A DNA stretch of 64,000 nucleotides from Paenibacillus flagellatus (GTDB lineage Bacteria; Bacillota; Bacilli; Paenibacillales; NBRC-103111), in NCBI RefSeq assembly GCF_003217775.1, contig NZ_QJVJ01000003.1, forward strand, positions 616,836 to 680,835, in the 5' to 3' direction. Below, one piece after another: positions 16,691 through 24,219 of this stretch. The position numbers and the translations under genes are program-made. How positions within the stretch are numbered: the first letter of the stretch is position 1; the number at the start of each line of letters is the position of its first letter. The notes under the pieces are model-generated. The model saw nothing but the letters and a program-made list of their open reading frames with translations. It did no database searches and had not been told where the DNA came from.

Positions 16691-18007
16691 TCAAAGGCTC
16701 TCTCCCTCTTGCTGCATCGCCTCGTGCGCCATAAACGCCTGAAGCATGTGTCCCTGCTTGTCGAATTCGGCTTGCTTCACGCGGACGTCGAACCGGATGT
16801 CCTCGCCTTCCACTTCCTGATCGAGGACGTCCCCCACCCGGTACAGCAGCGATATCAAATCGCCCCGCCCCGCCGGAATCCGAAACGATTTCGTATCCCC
16901 CATCAGCTTTTCCTGCACGGCCAGCTTCACCGCTTCGAGGTCCGTTTCCGAAAAGGCGGAGATGCGGATTGAATCCCCTTCGGCCGCAAGCGGCTCCGAA
17001 CGGCCGTCCGGAAGGAGATCGATTTTGTTGAACACGGTAATGCGCGGCTTCCCTTGGGCGCCGAGCTCCTGCAGCACCTCGTCCACGACTTGCATCTGCC
17101 GCTCCCTCATCTCGCTCGAGCTGTCCACGACGTGCAGGATGAGATCCGCCTCGTTCGCTTCCTCGAGCGTCGCACGGAACGCCGCGACCAGGTCGTGGGG
17201 CAAGTTTTGGATAAATCCGACCGTATCGGTCAGCACGACGTCTTGACCGTTCGGCAGCCGCAGCGTGCGCGACGTCGGATCGAGCGTGGCGAACAGCTGA
17301 TTTTCCGCGTAGACGTCCGCTTGCGTCAGCCGGTTGAGCAGCGTCGACTTGCCGGCGTTCGTGTAGCCGACGAGCGCGACTTGGAATACGCCGGTCTTCT
17401 TCCGCCGCTCCCGGTGCAGGACGCGGTGGCGCTTCACTTCCTGAAGCGCGTGCCGCAGCTCGTTGATCCGGTTGCGGATGTGGCGGCGGTCCGTCTCGAG
17501 CTTCGTCTCCCCCGGACCGCGCGTGCCGATGCCGCCGCCGAGCCGGGACAAATTGACGCCGTGGCCCGACAGCCGCGGCAGCAAATAGCTCAGCTGGGCG
17601 AGCTCGACCTGCAGGAACCCTTCGCGCGTTTTCGCCCGCTGCGCGAATATGTCCAAAATCAGCTGCGTCCGGTCGATAATTTTCAGGTCGAGCGCCTGCT
17701 CCAAATTGCGCACCTGCGCGCCGGACAGCTCCTGATCGAAAATGGCCGTATTGGCGCCGAGACGATGGGCGAGCTCGCGCAGCTCCTCGACCTTCCCTTT
17801 GCCGATAAACCATTTGGAATCGACGCTGTCTTTCGCCTGTACGATCGAGTCCAGCACTTCGACGCCCGCGCTTTCGGCGAGGCTGATCAATTCGTTCAAC
17901 GAATAGTGGACCATCTCGTCGCTGAGCCGGTCGCTTTTGATGACGAGACTGACGACGACCGCTTTGTCCGGCGTGCCGCTCGTCACTTCATGTATCGTTT
18001 GTTTCAT
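16691..18007 (-). CDS. hflX: Ribosome-associated GTPase HflX
   Basis: GTPase that binds the 50S subunit and splits stalled or inactive ribosomes. The 438-residue protein has the HflX N-terminal domain ending in the glycine-rich LSRLGGGIGTRGPGETKLETD (153-173) and a GTPase domain with G1 GYTNAGKST (214-222), G3 DTVGFI and G4 NKID. ATG at 18007 gives MKQTIHEV; an upstream ATG at 18070 has no ribosome site. Homologous to Bacillus YnbA and in the same spoVK-hflX-ynbB-glnR neighbourhood, here with several genes inserted before it. Confidence 0.95.
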   Translation of the reverse strand: MKQTIHEVTSGTPDKAVVVSLVIKSDRLSDEMVHYSLNELISLAESAGVEVLDSIVQAKDSVDSKWFIGKGKVEELRELAHRLGANTAIFDQELSGAQVRNLEQALDLKIIDRTQLILDIFAQRAKTREGFLQVELAQLSYLLPRLSGHGVNLSRLGGGIGTRGPGETKLETDRRHIRNRINELRHALQEVKRHRVLHRERRKKTGVFQVALVGYTNAGKSTLLNRLTQADVYAENQLFATLDPTSRTLRLPNGQDVVLTDTVGFIQNLPHDLVAAFRATLEEANEADLILHVVDSSSEMRERQMQVVDEVLQELGAQGKPRITVFNKIDLLPDGRSEPLAAEGDSIRISAFSETDLEAVKLAVQEKLMGDTKSFRIPAGRGDLISLLYRVGDVLDQEVEGEDIRFDVRVKQAEFDKQGHMLQAFMAHEAMQQEGESL

Positions 18008-18195
18008 TCGAAAACCCCTTTTATCGTCTTGTCGAGCTGAGACGCTGCTCCTTGACTCGCCGGCCTTCATTGTAACATATTTCCGCAGCCCTTTTCATGG
18101 GGACGTATCGGTAGTAACGATACTCGCCCGAGACGCAGGCCGGCATACGGACATTCGTAGTATGCGCGTTTTTCGCCGCATGGACCAACGCTTGC

Positions 18196-20202
18196 TCATC
18201 CTCCGGCAGCCGCCGGCAGCTCGATGTCGACGATCGTTCCCCGTTCCGGTCCGTTGCGGATCGTCAGCGTGCCGTTGTGGTTGTCCATGATGTTCCGGCA
18301 TATCATAAGGCCGAGCCCGGTTCCTTTCTCCTTCGTCGTCAGGAACGGCTGCCCGAGACGCGGAAGCAGCTCCTCGGGAATGCCGCCGCCTTGGTCCGCT
18401 ATTCGGACCGACACGCCCTTCTCGGTGCGGAACGTGCACACCGTCACTTCTCCTCCGTCCGGCATCGCCTCGATCGCGTTTTTGAGCACGTTGACGAAAA
18501 CTTGCTTCATCTGATTCTCGTCGCACCGGATCGGCGGAACGTCTTCCTCCGCTTCGATCGCGATGCGGACTTTATTCAAAATCGCCTGCGTATCGAGCAG
18601 CGTCACGACATGCTCGAGGACGACGCGAATATCCGTCTCGCGAAATTGGGTCGGCCGCGGCTTCGACAGCAGCAAAAATTCGTTCAAGATGAAGTTGATC
18701 CGGTCGAGCTCGGTCAGCATGATCGGGAAATACCCCTTGTTGTCGCCCGGCGCCGATTGCAGCAGCTGAATAAACCCTTTCAGCGCGGTGAGCGGGTTGC
18801 GGATTTCGTGCGCCAGCCCCGCCGCGAGCTGCCCCATGACGGCCAGCCGTTCGGAGTTGCGGAGAAGCTCCTCCGCTTTCCGTTCGTGCGTCACGTCTTT
18901 GGCCACCCCGTAAACGCCCACGATGCGATGGTCGGCGATGATCGGAATGTAAGTGACGTGGGCGATGACCGGATGTCCTTCCTTATGCAAGAACCGCAGC
19001 TCGAACTGACTCGGATTGCCCTGCATCGTCTCCTGGAAGCCCGACAGCGCTTTCGCCCGGTCCTGCGGATGGATCAAGGCGACGAACGGCCGCCGCCCCA
19101 TCTCCTCCAACGTATACCCGAGCAGCTTCGCGGCGGCGGGATTGACGGCCAGCAGCTTGCCCTTGCGGTCGAACGTGCAGATCGGGTCCGGATTATGCTC
19201 GATCAAATCGGACGTTTTCCGGTCGAACGTCGGCATCCGGTTGTGCATTTTGTATTCGTACATGTTCAGATCCGCGTCGTGCAGCAGCTCCTCGATGCTC
19301 GACGCCGATTCGCCGGACGAAACGGAGACGCCGACGGAAAACGATAAGCAGACGGGAGGCAAGTCGTCGTCCGGGACGAACGTGCGGCCGTTCAACTCGT
19401 CCAGCAGCTTCTGCCTCATGTCCGCGAAGCGGGGCGCGTCCTCCGCCACGATGACGAATTCGTCGCCGCCGAGACGGCCGGCGATTCCGTTCGAGCCCCG
19501 AATCAGCTCGCGCAAATAGTCCGCCACGAGAAGGATGACTTTGTTGCCGATCATATGCCCGTACGAATCGTTGATTTGTTTGAAGAAGTTCAGATCGATC
19601 AGCAGCACCCTCACCGTCTTGCCCTCGTCGATGAGACGCTGGCCGAACATGAGCGTCTGCTGGAGCGACGCGAGGCCCGTAAGCGAGTCGATCATGCTCA
19701 GGTGACGGTATTCGTTCCGTTCTTTTTCCAATTTGCGGGTGTAGCGGGCAAGTATCGTGTAGGCGAGGGCGTTGAGCGTGATGAAGAGCAGATGGGCGAC
19801 GAGTCCGTTCCGGCCGGACAAATCGGCGAACGCGTACAGATGGAGTCCGACCGCGAGCGCGGCTGCGAGCGTATACAACGGACTGGGCAGCAGCAAAGCG
19901 TAGAAGAGCAAAAGCGGATAGACGATCAGAAGGGCGGCGAACAGCTCGTCGGGCTGAATGACCGTCACATACAGGAGCAGCGCGACGCTGGACAGCCCGT
20001 AAGCGGCTTTTCGCTTCTTGCGCCAGCAGACGACGGCGAGCAGCAGACCGGCGAACGCGATCGAGGCGGCGAGGCGGATCCAATCGGGGAATGCGTCCGC
20101 GACGGCCCCCGCTCCGGCGAACAGGACGAGAGCGGCGAACAGCGTGTCCTTGGTCCGGATGGCGGCCGGCCGCAGCCTCCGGAACGAACGGATCGGGTTC
20201 AT
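18196..20202 (-). CDS. Membrane GGDEF-PAS histidine kinase under a c-di-GMP riboswitch
   Basis: A 668-residue protein: about six membrane segments in the first 155 residues, a GGDEF domain (about 160-325) with intact GGDEF at 245-249, a PAS domain (about 333-440), then HisKA with the phosphoacceptor H465 in LAHEIRNPLTALKG and an HATPase with NVLKNAIEA, DQGGGIP and GTGLGL motifs. The kinase part resembles sporulation kinases of the KinB/KinE type. The product-inhibition site expected before GGDEF reads RGSN (235-238), not RxxD. No response regulator is adjacent, as for orphan phosphorelay kinases. A GEMM riboswitch and terminator lie in the 5' leader, so the gene probably both makes and responds to c-di-GMP. 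Confidence 0.93.
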   Translation of the reverse strand: MNPIRSFRRLRPAAIRTKDTLFAALVLFAGAGAVADAFPDWIRLAASIAFAGLLLAVVCWRKKRKAAYGLSSVALLLYVTVIQPDELFAALLIVYPLLLFYALLLPSPLYTLAAALAVGLHLYAFADLSGRNGLVAHLLFITLNALAYTILARYTRKLEKERNEYRHLSMIDSLTGLASLQQTLMFGQRLIDEGKTVRVLLIDLNFFKQINDSYGHMIGNKVILLVADYLRELIRGSNGIAGRLGGDEFVIVAEDAPRFADMRQKLLDELNGRTFVPDDDLPPVCLSFSVGVSVSSGESASSIEELLHDADLNMYEYKMHNRMPTFDRKTSDLIEHNPDPICTFDRKGKLLAVNPAAAKLLGYTLEEMGRRPFVALIHPQDRAKALSGFQETMQGNPSQFELRFLHKEGHPVIAHVTYIPIIADHRIVGVYGVAKDVTHERKAEELLRNSERLAVMGQLAAGLAHEIRNPLTALKGFIQLLQSAPGDNKGYFPIMLTELDRINFILNEFLLLSKPRPTQFRETDIRVVLEHVVTLLDTQAILNKVRIAIEAEEDVPPIRCDENQMKQVFVNVLKNAIEAMPDGGEVTVCTFRTEKGVSVRIADQGGGIPEELLPRLGQPFLTTKEKGTGLGLMICRNIMDNHNGTLTIRNGPERGTIVDIELPAAAGG

Positions 20203-20242
20203 AAAGGTTCTTCCCTTCCGATAAGGTGGGCGAACCGAAACG

Positions 20243-20280
20243 GCAAGACGTAGAAAGGCCGCCCCCGGACAGGGACGGCC
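20243..20280 (-). terminator. Riboswitch expression-platform terminator
   Basis: GGCCGTCCC/GGGGGCGGCC hairpin (20257-20280) followed on the minus strand by TTTCTACGTCTT, lying between the GEMM aptamer and the kinase ATG. Its position suggests control by transcription termination. Confidence 0.7.
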
Positions 20281-20317
20281 GATTCACGACGGCACCGATC
20301 GTGCGCAGGCGAACATT

Positions 20318-20400
20318 GTCGGCAACCCAGCTGTCATAGTTCGTCCGAACCTTAGACCTGTGGCTTTGCGTCCCTGCCTTTCGGCAAGTTTGCCGCTTCG
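20318..20400 (-). promoter_or_regulatory. Cyclic di-GMP-I (GEMM-I) riboswitch aptamer
   Basis: The minus-strand RNA reads GCGGCAAACTTGCC-GAAA-GGCAGGGACGCAAAGCC, then GGTCTAA, a variable stem and ACAGCTGGGTTGCCGA. All conserved GEMM-I parts are present: GGCAAAC, the GAAA tetraloop, GGGACGCAAAGCC, GGnCUAA with its tetraloop receptor role, and the closing GGGUUGCCGA that pairs with the 5' strand. A terminator hairpin follows and the controlled gene encodes a GGDEF protein. Selectivity for c-di-GMP over cGAMP depends on a single core base and was not settled here. Confidence 0.94.
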
Positions 20401-20505
20401 GAATAAAATTTCACGTTTCATCCTTGCATCTGAAACTTACTATATCATACCTTCCCGGATATGGATAGTTGCAAAATCGGATGCCGAGGCGCCCGAACCG
20501 CTCCT

Positions 20506-21066
20506 TCATCCGCCGATCCGCCACGCGGCAAGCGGCCCGTCGTCCCAAACCTGAACCTCGATATACCGTTCGGGACCGTGCGCCCCGTCCGGGTTCCACC
20601 GCTGCGGGAAGCCGTACTCCCCGATCAGGCGGCGCATCTCGTCCAGCGTAAACACTTGGCCGCGGTACGGTTTTCCGTCGCGTACCCGCATCGCCGGGAA
20701 CAGGTCGCCATAGGTGAAGCTGACCGAAACGGCGGAAAAGCTCGATACCGGCACCGACAAGCTTTTCCCCTCCGGGTACCAGCTTGCCAGCCAATCGCAC
20801 GGTCCCCACGTCATGTAGTGCGGGGCGCGCCGTACCGGCCTGCCTCCCTTGCGGACGAATTGCTCGCGCGCTTTCGCCTCCAAGGAGCGGCGAACGTCCA
20901 TATAATCCGCCGGCCGCCCGGCGGCAAACGTCCGCCCTTCCCGGCGCAGCCTCTCCAGCTCCCGCTCCGCATCGTCCCCGGACAAATCCGACAAGTTCAG
21001 AAACGGACCCGTCGAAGCGTCGAAGTAATGGAAAAACGACTCGAACGATCGCTCCTCCCCGATCAT
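20506..21066 (-). CDS. Unknown protein in radical-SAM operon
   Basis: A 186-residue soluble protein with no recognised family. Visible: acidic helical N-terminus (GDDAERELERLRREGR), a central HYMTWGPCDWLASWYPEGKS segment rich in tryptophan, FTYGDLFPAMRVRDGKPYRGQVF, and a C-terminal RWNPDGAHGPERYIEVQVWDD. The regular strand pattern and conserved-looking W/Y residues argue for a real protein. Its ATG overlaps the TGA of the SPL-like gene (ATGA), so it belongs to that operon. Function not predictable from sequence alone. Confidence 0.78.
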   Translation of the reverse strand: MIGEERSFESFFHYFDASTGPFLNLSDLSGDDAERELERLRREGRTFAAGRPADYMDVRRSLEAKAREQFVRKGGRPVRRAPHYMTWGPCDWLASWYPEGKSLSVPVSSFSAVSVSFTYGDLFPAMRVRDGKPYRGQVFTLDEMRRLIGEYGFPQRWNPDGAHGPERYIEVQVWDDGPLAAWRIGG

Positions 21067-21917
21067 CGTCCAACGCCTCCCTCTCCGCCGTCAAGCGGCC
21101 GATCCGGCAAAAAACCGTCGCGGCTGATCCGGATCCGATCGGCGGGGAAGTATTGCCCGAGCGCATCGGCGATGCGCAAGTAGCGGCCGCGATCGTACCA
21201 TTCCTCCAAGCCGAGCTGCTCGAAGACGGCGCGAATGCCGAGCTGCTCGGTCCGTTTGCCCAAGCTGCCGTCGCCCATGAAAAAATCGTCGACGCACACC
21301 GTATCGACCGTATCGGCCAACGTCCGGGCGAAGTCCGGCGAGCTCGGAAGAACCGGCGACACGGCCGCTTGCGTCGGCAGCCCGGCGCGAGCCAGCTTCC
21401 TCAAGGCGGCCAGGCGGCCCGCGATCGGAGGGGCGTTCGGGGAAAACGCGCGGCGAATCGGCTCCAGGTCGGTCTCGACCGTCATGCTGACGCGAACCCG
21501 GCCGGCCAGCCGCGACAGCAGGTCGATATCCCTCGTTACGAGCGGACTGCGCGTCTGCACGAACAGGAAATCCGGCGGTTCGTCCGCCATCGCCTCGAGC
21601 AGGGAACGCGTCACGCGCTCGCCGTGCTCCGCCGGCTGGTAAGGGTCCGTGGCCGACGACATGAATATCGTCACCGGGCCTTTCCGCTTCGCGGAGGCCA
21701 GCTCCTTGCGCAGCCGATCGGCCGCTCCCCGCTTCACGTCGACCCATTCCCCCCACTTCTCGCCGCGGAACAACGCAACCGGCATGCGCCGGACGTAGCA
21801 GTAGGAGCAGGCGAACGTGCAGCCCGCGTACGGATTCAACGTATGGCTGTACCCGGTCAAATAACCCGAAGCCGGATTCAGCAGCCGGCCCGGAGTCGTG
21901 TGCCGGACCGCGGTCAC
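21063..21917 (-). CDS. SPL-family radical SAM protein
   Basis: A 284-residue iron-sulfur protein with the radical SAM motif CTFACSYC (C33, C37, C40; CxxxCxxC), followed by SSATDPYQPAE and TVETDLEPIRRAF segments that are typical of the SplB-like family (PF04055, relatives of spore photoproduct lyase). It is shorter than true SplB and lacks an obvious equivalent of the SplB C-terminal cysteine region, so photoproduct repair is not claimed. GTG at 21917 overlaps the stop of the HAD gene (GTGA) and has GGAG upstream. Substrate unknown. Confidence 0.87.
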   Translation of the reverse strand: MTAVRHTTPGRLLNPASGYLTGYSHTLNPYAGCTFACSYCYVRRMPVALFRGEKWGEWVDVKRGAADRLRKELASAKRKGPVTIFMSSATDPYQPAEHGERVTRSLLEAMADEPPDFLFVQTRSPLVTRDIDLLSRLAGRVRVSMTVETDLEPIRRAFSPNAPPIAGRLAALRKLARAGLPTQAAVSPVLPSSPDFARTLADTVDTVCVDDFFMGDGSLGKRTEQLGIRAVFEQLGLEEWYDRGRYLRIADALGQYFPADRIRISRDGFLPDRPLDGGEGGVGR

Positions 21918-22576
21918 GACGACAGCTCCGCGATCAGCGCTTGCAAATGGAGGCCTTCCATCGTGGATAGCCGTTTGCGATGCTCCCCGAACGCCAATCC
22001 TTCCGTGACCGCATTCGGCACGATGACGCAGTGAAGCCCCGCCCGATGGGCGGCCAACGCCCCGTTCGCCGAATCCTCGAAGGCGATCGCCTCGTCCGGC
22101 TTCACGCCGAGGCATTCGACCGCCTGGACGTAAAGCGCCGGATCCGGCTTGACCTTCTCCACATAATCCCGCGTGCGGATGCACGAGAAAAAGTCGAGGA
22201 TGCCGTATTGCGTCAAATAGCCGACGACCCATTCGCGATAAGAGCTTGACGCCAAGCCGATCGAGAGGCCGAGCCGCTTCGCCTGCTCGAGCGTCGAGAC
22301 GACGCCGGGACGCAGCTGCTCCAGCTCCATCCGCTTCTGGAACCGCTCCCGCCGCATGCGGGAAAACAAGTCCCGATCGACCGGCTTGCCGGTCAGCTTT
22401 TCCAAATGTCCGTACGGATCGAATACGGACAGCATGTCCGTACCGATCACGCCGGACCAAACGTCGAGCGTCAGCTCGGCGCCGTGGTGCCGGTAAACGT
22501 CCTGGTACGCCTTGAATTCGTTCGTCTCCGTATCCAGAATGAGACCGTCGAAATCGAATACGACCGCTTTGATCAT
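21914..22576 (-). CDS. HAD-IA phosphatase (YhcW-like)
   Basis: A 220-residue beta-phosphoglucomutase-like HAD hydrolase. Motif I FDFDGLILDTE (7-17; D8 and D10), motif II SSS after LGLSIGLA, motif III lysine in VEKVKPDPALY and motif IV AFEDSANGALAA. Such enzymes dephosphorylate small phospho-sugars or nucleotides; the exact substrate is unknown. ATG at 22576 follows GGAGGAGAG. It is the first gene of a three-gene overlapping operon with the SPL-like radical SAM protein and an unknown protein. Confidence 0.9.
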   Translation of the reverse strand: MIKAVVFDFDGLILDTETNEFKAYQDVYRHHGAELTLDVWSGVIGTDMLSVFDPYGHLEKLTGKPVDRDLFSRMRRERFQKRMELEQLRPGVVSTLEQAKRLGLSIGLASSSYREWVVGYLTQYGILDFFSCIRTRDYVEKVKPDPALYVQAVECLGVKPDEAIAFEDSANGALAAHRAGLHCVIVPNAVTEGLAFGEHRKRLSTMEGLHLQALIAELSS

Positions 22577-22735
22577 GTTCTCTCTCCTCCATCCGCTCCG
22601 GTTGTCCATTCGTCTGCCGATGGGACCATTATACCCGATCGGCCCCCGCTCTCCCATCCCCTTCCGTCGGCCCTTTTCGGGACAACGCCAAAAACCGCCC
22701 CGAAAGGCGGCCTTGGCGGCAAGATTGTTTCGCGC

Positions 22736-22831
22736 TCACTTCGACTTCTTCTTGGCGGCCGAGCGTCCCTGCTTGTTCGGATCGGTCGGTTCAGGCGCGC
22801 GTCGTTGGGAGCCGTTGTCGTTGTCCGGCAT
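22736..22831 (-). CDS. 31-residue basic peptide, possible forespore protein
   Basis: ATG at 22831 with a GGGAGGG ribosome site encodes MPDNDNGSQRRAPEPTDPNK followed by QGRSAAKKKSK. It is hydrophilic, basic and rich in N, P, K, R, S, without cysteine or hydrophobic residues, the composition of minor small acid-soluble spore proteins, but it matches none of those I know. A sigma-G-like promoter lies upstream and spoVK precedes it. Assignment as a spore protein is an inference; a chance ORF is possible because of its size. Confidence 0.55.
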   Translation of the reverse strand: MPDNDNGSQRRAPEPTDPNKQGRSAAKKKSK

Positions 22832-22872
22832 TCGCTTGCCCTCCCTCGCGGAATGAATGCGTCACGCTCCCC

Positions 22873-22902
22873 TAGTATGGGTGACCGGCCGCGGTTTCAT
22901 CC
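22873..22902 (-). promoter_or_regulatory. Sigma-G-like promoter of the 31-residue ORF
   Basis: Minus strand: GGATG (22898-22902), 18-base spacer, CATACTA (22873-22879). The -10 matches the sigma-G consensus CATAMTA exactly; the -35 has one mismatch to GMATR. About 40 bases upstream of the ATG. Confidence 0.45.
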
Positions 22903-22920
22903 CGCTTCGGCGCGAGAACG

Positions 22921-23886
22921 TCACAAGATGCTGCGCTTCTCGGTCCGCATGTCTTCCGGCTTGATCGACATCAGCTCCTGCCTCCCCGGCGATGTCGTCG
23001 TATACTGACCGAGAAGCCGGACGGCTTGGTGCCGGATCGATCGTTCCATTAAATTGCGGACGTAGCGGGCGTTGCTGAACGCCGTCAGCGTCCGGTTCTT
23101 CTCCGCCGTCAGCAGCTGGCGAAGCCGCATGACGCTGTCGGGGATCAGCGTATACTCCCGCTCCTTGACCATCAGCTCCGCGATTTGCACAAGCTGGTCG
23201 ACCGTGTAGTCGGGAAAGTCGATCGCGATCGGAAACCGCGACGGAAGCCCCGGATTCGTGCTCAAAAAGTAATCCATCTCGTCCGAGTAGCCGGCCAAAA
23301 TGAGCACGAACTGGTTTTTATGATCCTCCATCGCCTTGACGAGCGTATCGATCGCCTCTTTGCCGAAATCCTTCTCGCCGCCCCGCGCCAAGCTGTACGC
23401 CTCGTCGATGAACAGGATGCCGCCCATCGCCTTTTTGATCAGCTCGCGCGTCTTGAGCGCGGTATGCCCGATATACTCGCCGACGAGATCGGCCCGCTCG
23501 ACCTCGATCAAATGCCCTTTCTGCAAGAGCCCCATCGACTGAAACAGCTTGGCGACGATCCGCGCCACCGTCGTTTTCCCGGTTCCCGGGTTGCCCTTGA
23601 ACACCATATGATACACCTGCTGTCCGGCGGCAAGGCCGGCTTCGGCGCGGTATTGGCCGATTTGCAGCAAAGCGTATATTTCGTAGACGAGTTCCTTGAC
23701 GTTGTCCAGGCCGACCAGCTGGTCCAGCTCCTTCATGACGTCGGCGAAAGGTCCTTGGGAAGGAACCGTTTTTCCGCCCAGCTGCTGCTCCGGATCGGAA
23801 ACGGTCGCGGGCTCGGGCGTACGGAGCACGACGTTGATTCGACGGGAAGATTTGGCGGCATCGCCCGAAATGACTCGACTGCTCAA
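22921..23886 (-). CDS. spoVK: Stage V sporulation protein K (AAA ATPase)
   Basis: Mother-cell AAA+ ATPase needed for spore maturation; relative of CbbX/CfxQ. The 321-residue product (Bacillus SpoVK is about 322) has Walker A GNPGTGKTT at 98-106, Walker B GGILFIDEA around 155-163, the sensor and arginine-finger region FLSTNPGLPSRF, and the helical lid SNARYVRNLMERSI. The TTG at 23886 was chosen because AGAGGTGAT is upstream and the length then fits; a longer reading to 24030 is possible but has no ribosome site. Confidence 0.93.
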   Translation of the reverse strand: MSSRVISGDAAKSSRRINVVLRTPEPATVSDPEQQLGGKTVPSQGPFADVMKELDQLVGLDNVKELVYEIYALLQIGQYRAEAGLAAGQQVYHMVFKGNPGTGKTTVARIVAKLFQSMGLLQKGHLIEVERADLVGEYIGHTALKTRELIKKAMGGILFIDEAYSLARGGEKDFGKEAIDTLVKAMEDHKNQFVLILAGYSDEMDYFLSTNPGLPSRFPIAIDFPDYTVDQLVQIAELMVKEREYTLIPDSVMRLRQLLTAEKNRTLTAFSNARYVRNLMERSIRHQAVRLLGQYTTTSPGRQELMSIKPEDMRTEKRSIL

Positions 23887-24219
23887 GCGGATCACCTCTT
23901 TTTCGAAGGTGCAGCCGTCTATCGGTAAGCCCGGCTCGGCGCGCATTCGCGCTTCGTGCGCAAATCGCCCCTGCCTATAATGTACAGGACGACAAGTTGT
24001 CCTATGAATGGGAAACGAAATCCGCTCCAAATTTCACCGAAAATCGGCGCCGGAACGGGCCGGGAAAAAGGGCCGGGTTCAATCATTTTTTACTTGGACT
24101 TCGCCGAAACGGTATGATAGACTTCACGTAAAAGCTGTTGTAACGGCTGTGCAACGCTTGCCCGACAACCGCCCGCGAGCAAGACGGACGGGCGGTCCGA
24201 CAACTTGAGGAGGATGACC
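23887..24219. other. Divergent leader between spoVK and the deacetylase gene
   Basis: Gene-free stretch of about 330 bases. It contains a near-perfect 18-base dyad at 23986-24003 (AGGACGAC-AA-GTTGTCCT), a weak sigma-A-like promoter toward the right (TTTACT 24089-24094, 18 bases, TATGAT 24113-24118) and no clear sigma-E promoter for spoVK. Confidence 0.4.

Larger units (their letters stand above)
20203..20505 (-). other. Leader region of the GGDEF kinase gene
   Basis: Gene-free stretch of about 300 bases. It holds the ribosome site AGGGAAG before the kinase ATG, the terminator, the GEMM aptamer and, further upstream, a possible promoter (TTGCAA at 20469-20474 and TATGAT 19 bases downstream), which is only weakly supported. 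Confidence 0.6.

Noticed and set aside
21063..21917. True spore photoproduct lyase SplB
   Set aside because: Radical SAM motif matches the broader family, but the length is short and the SplB C-terminal cysteine region was not found.
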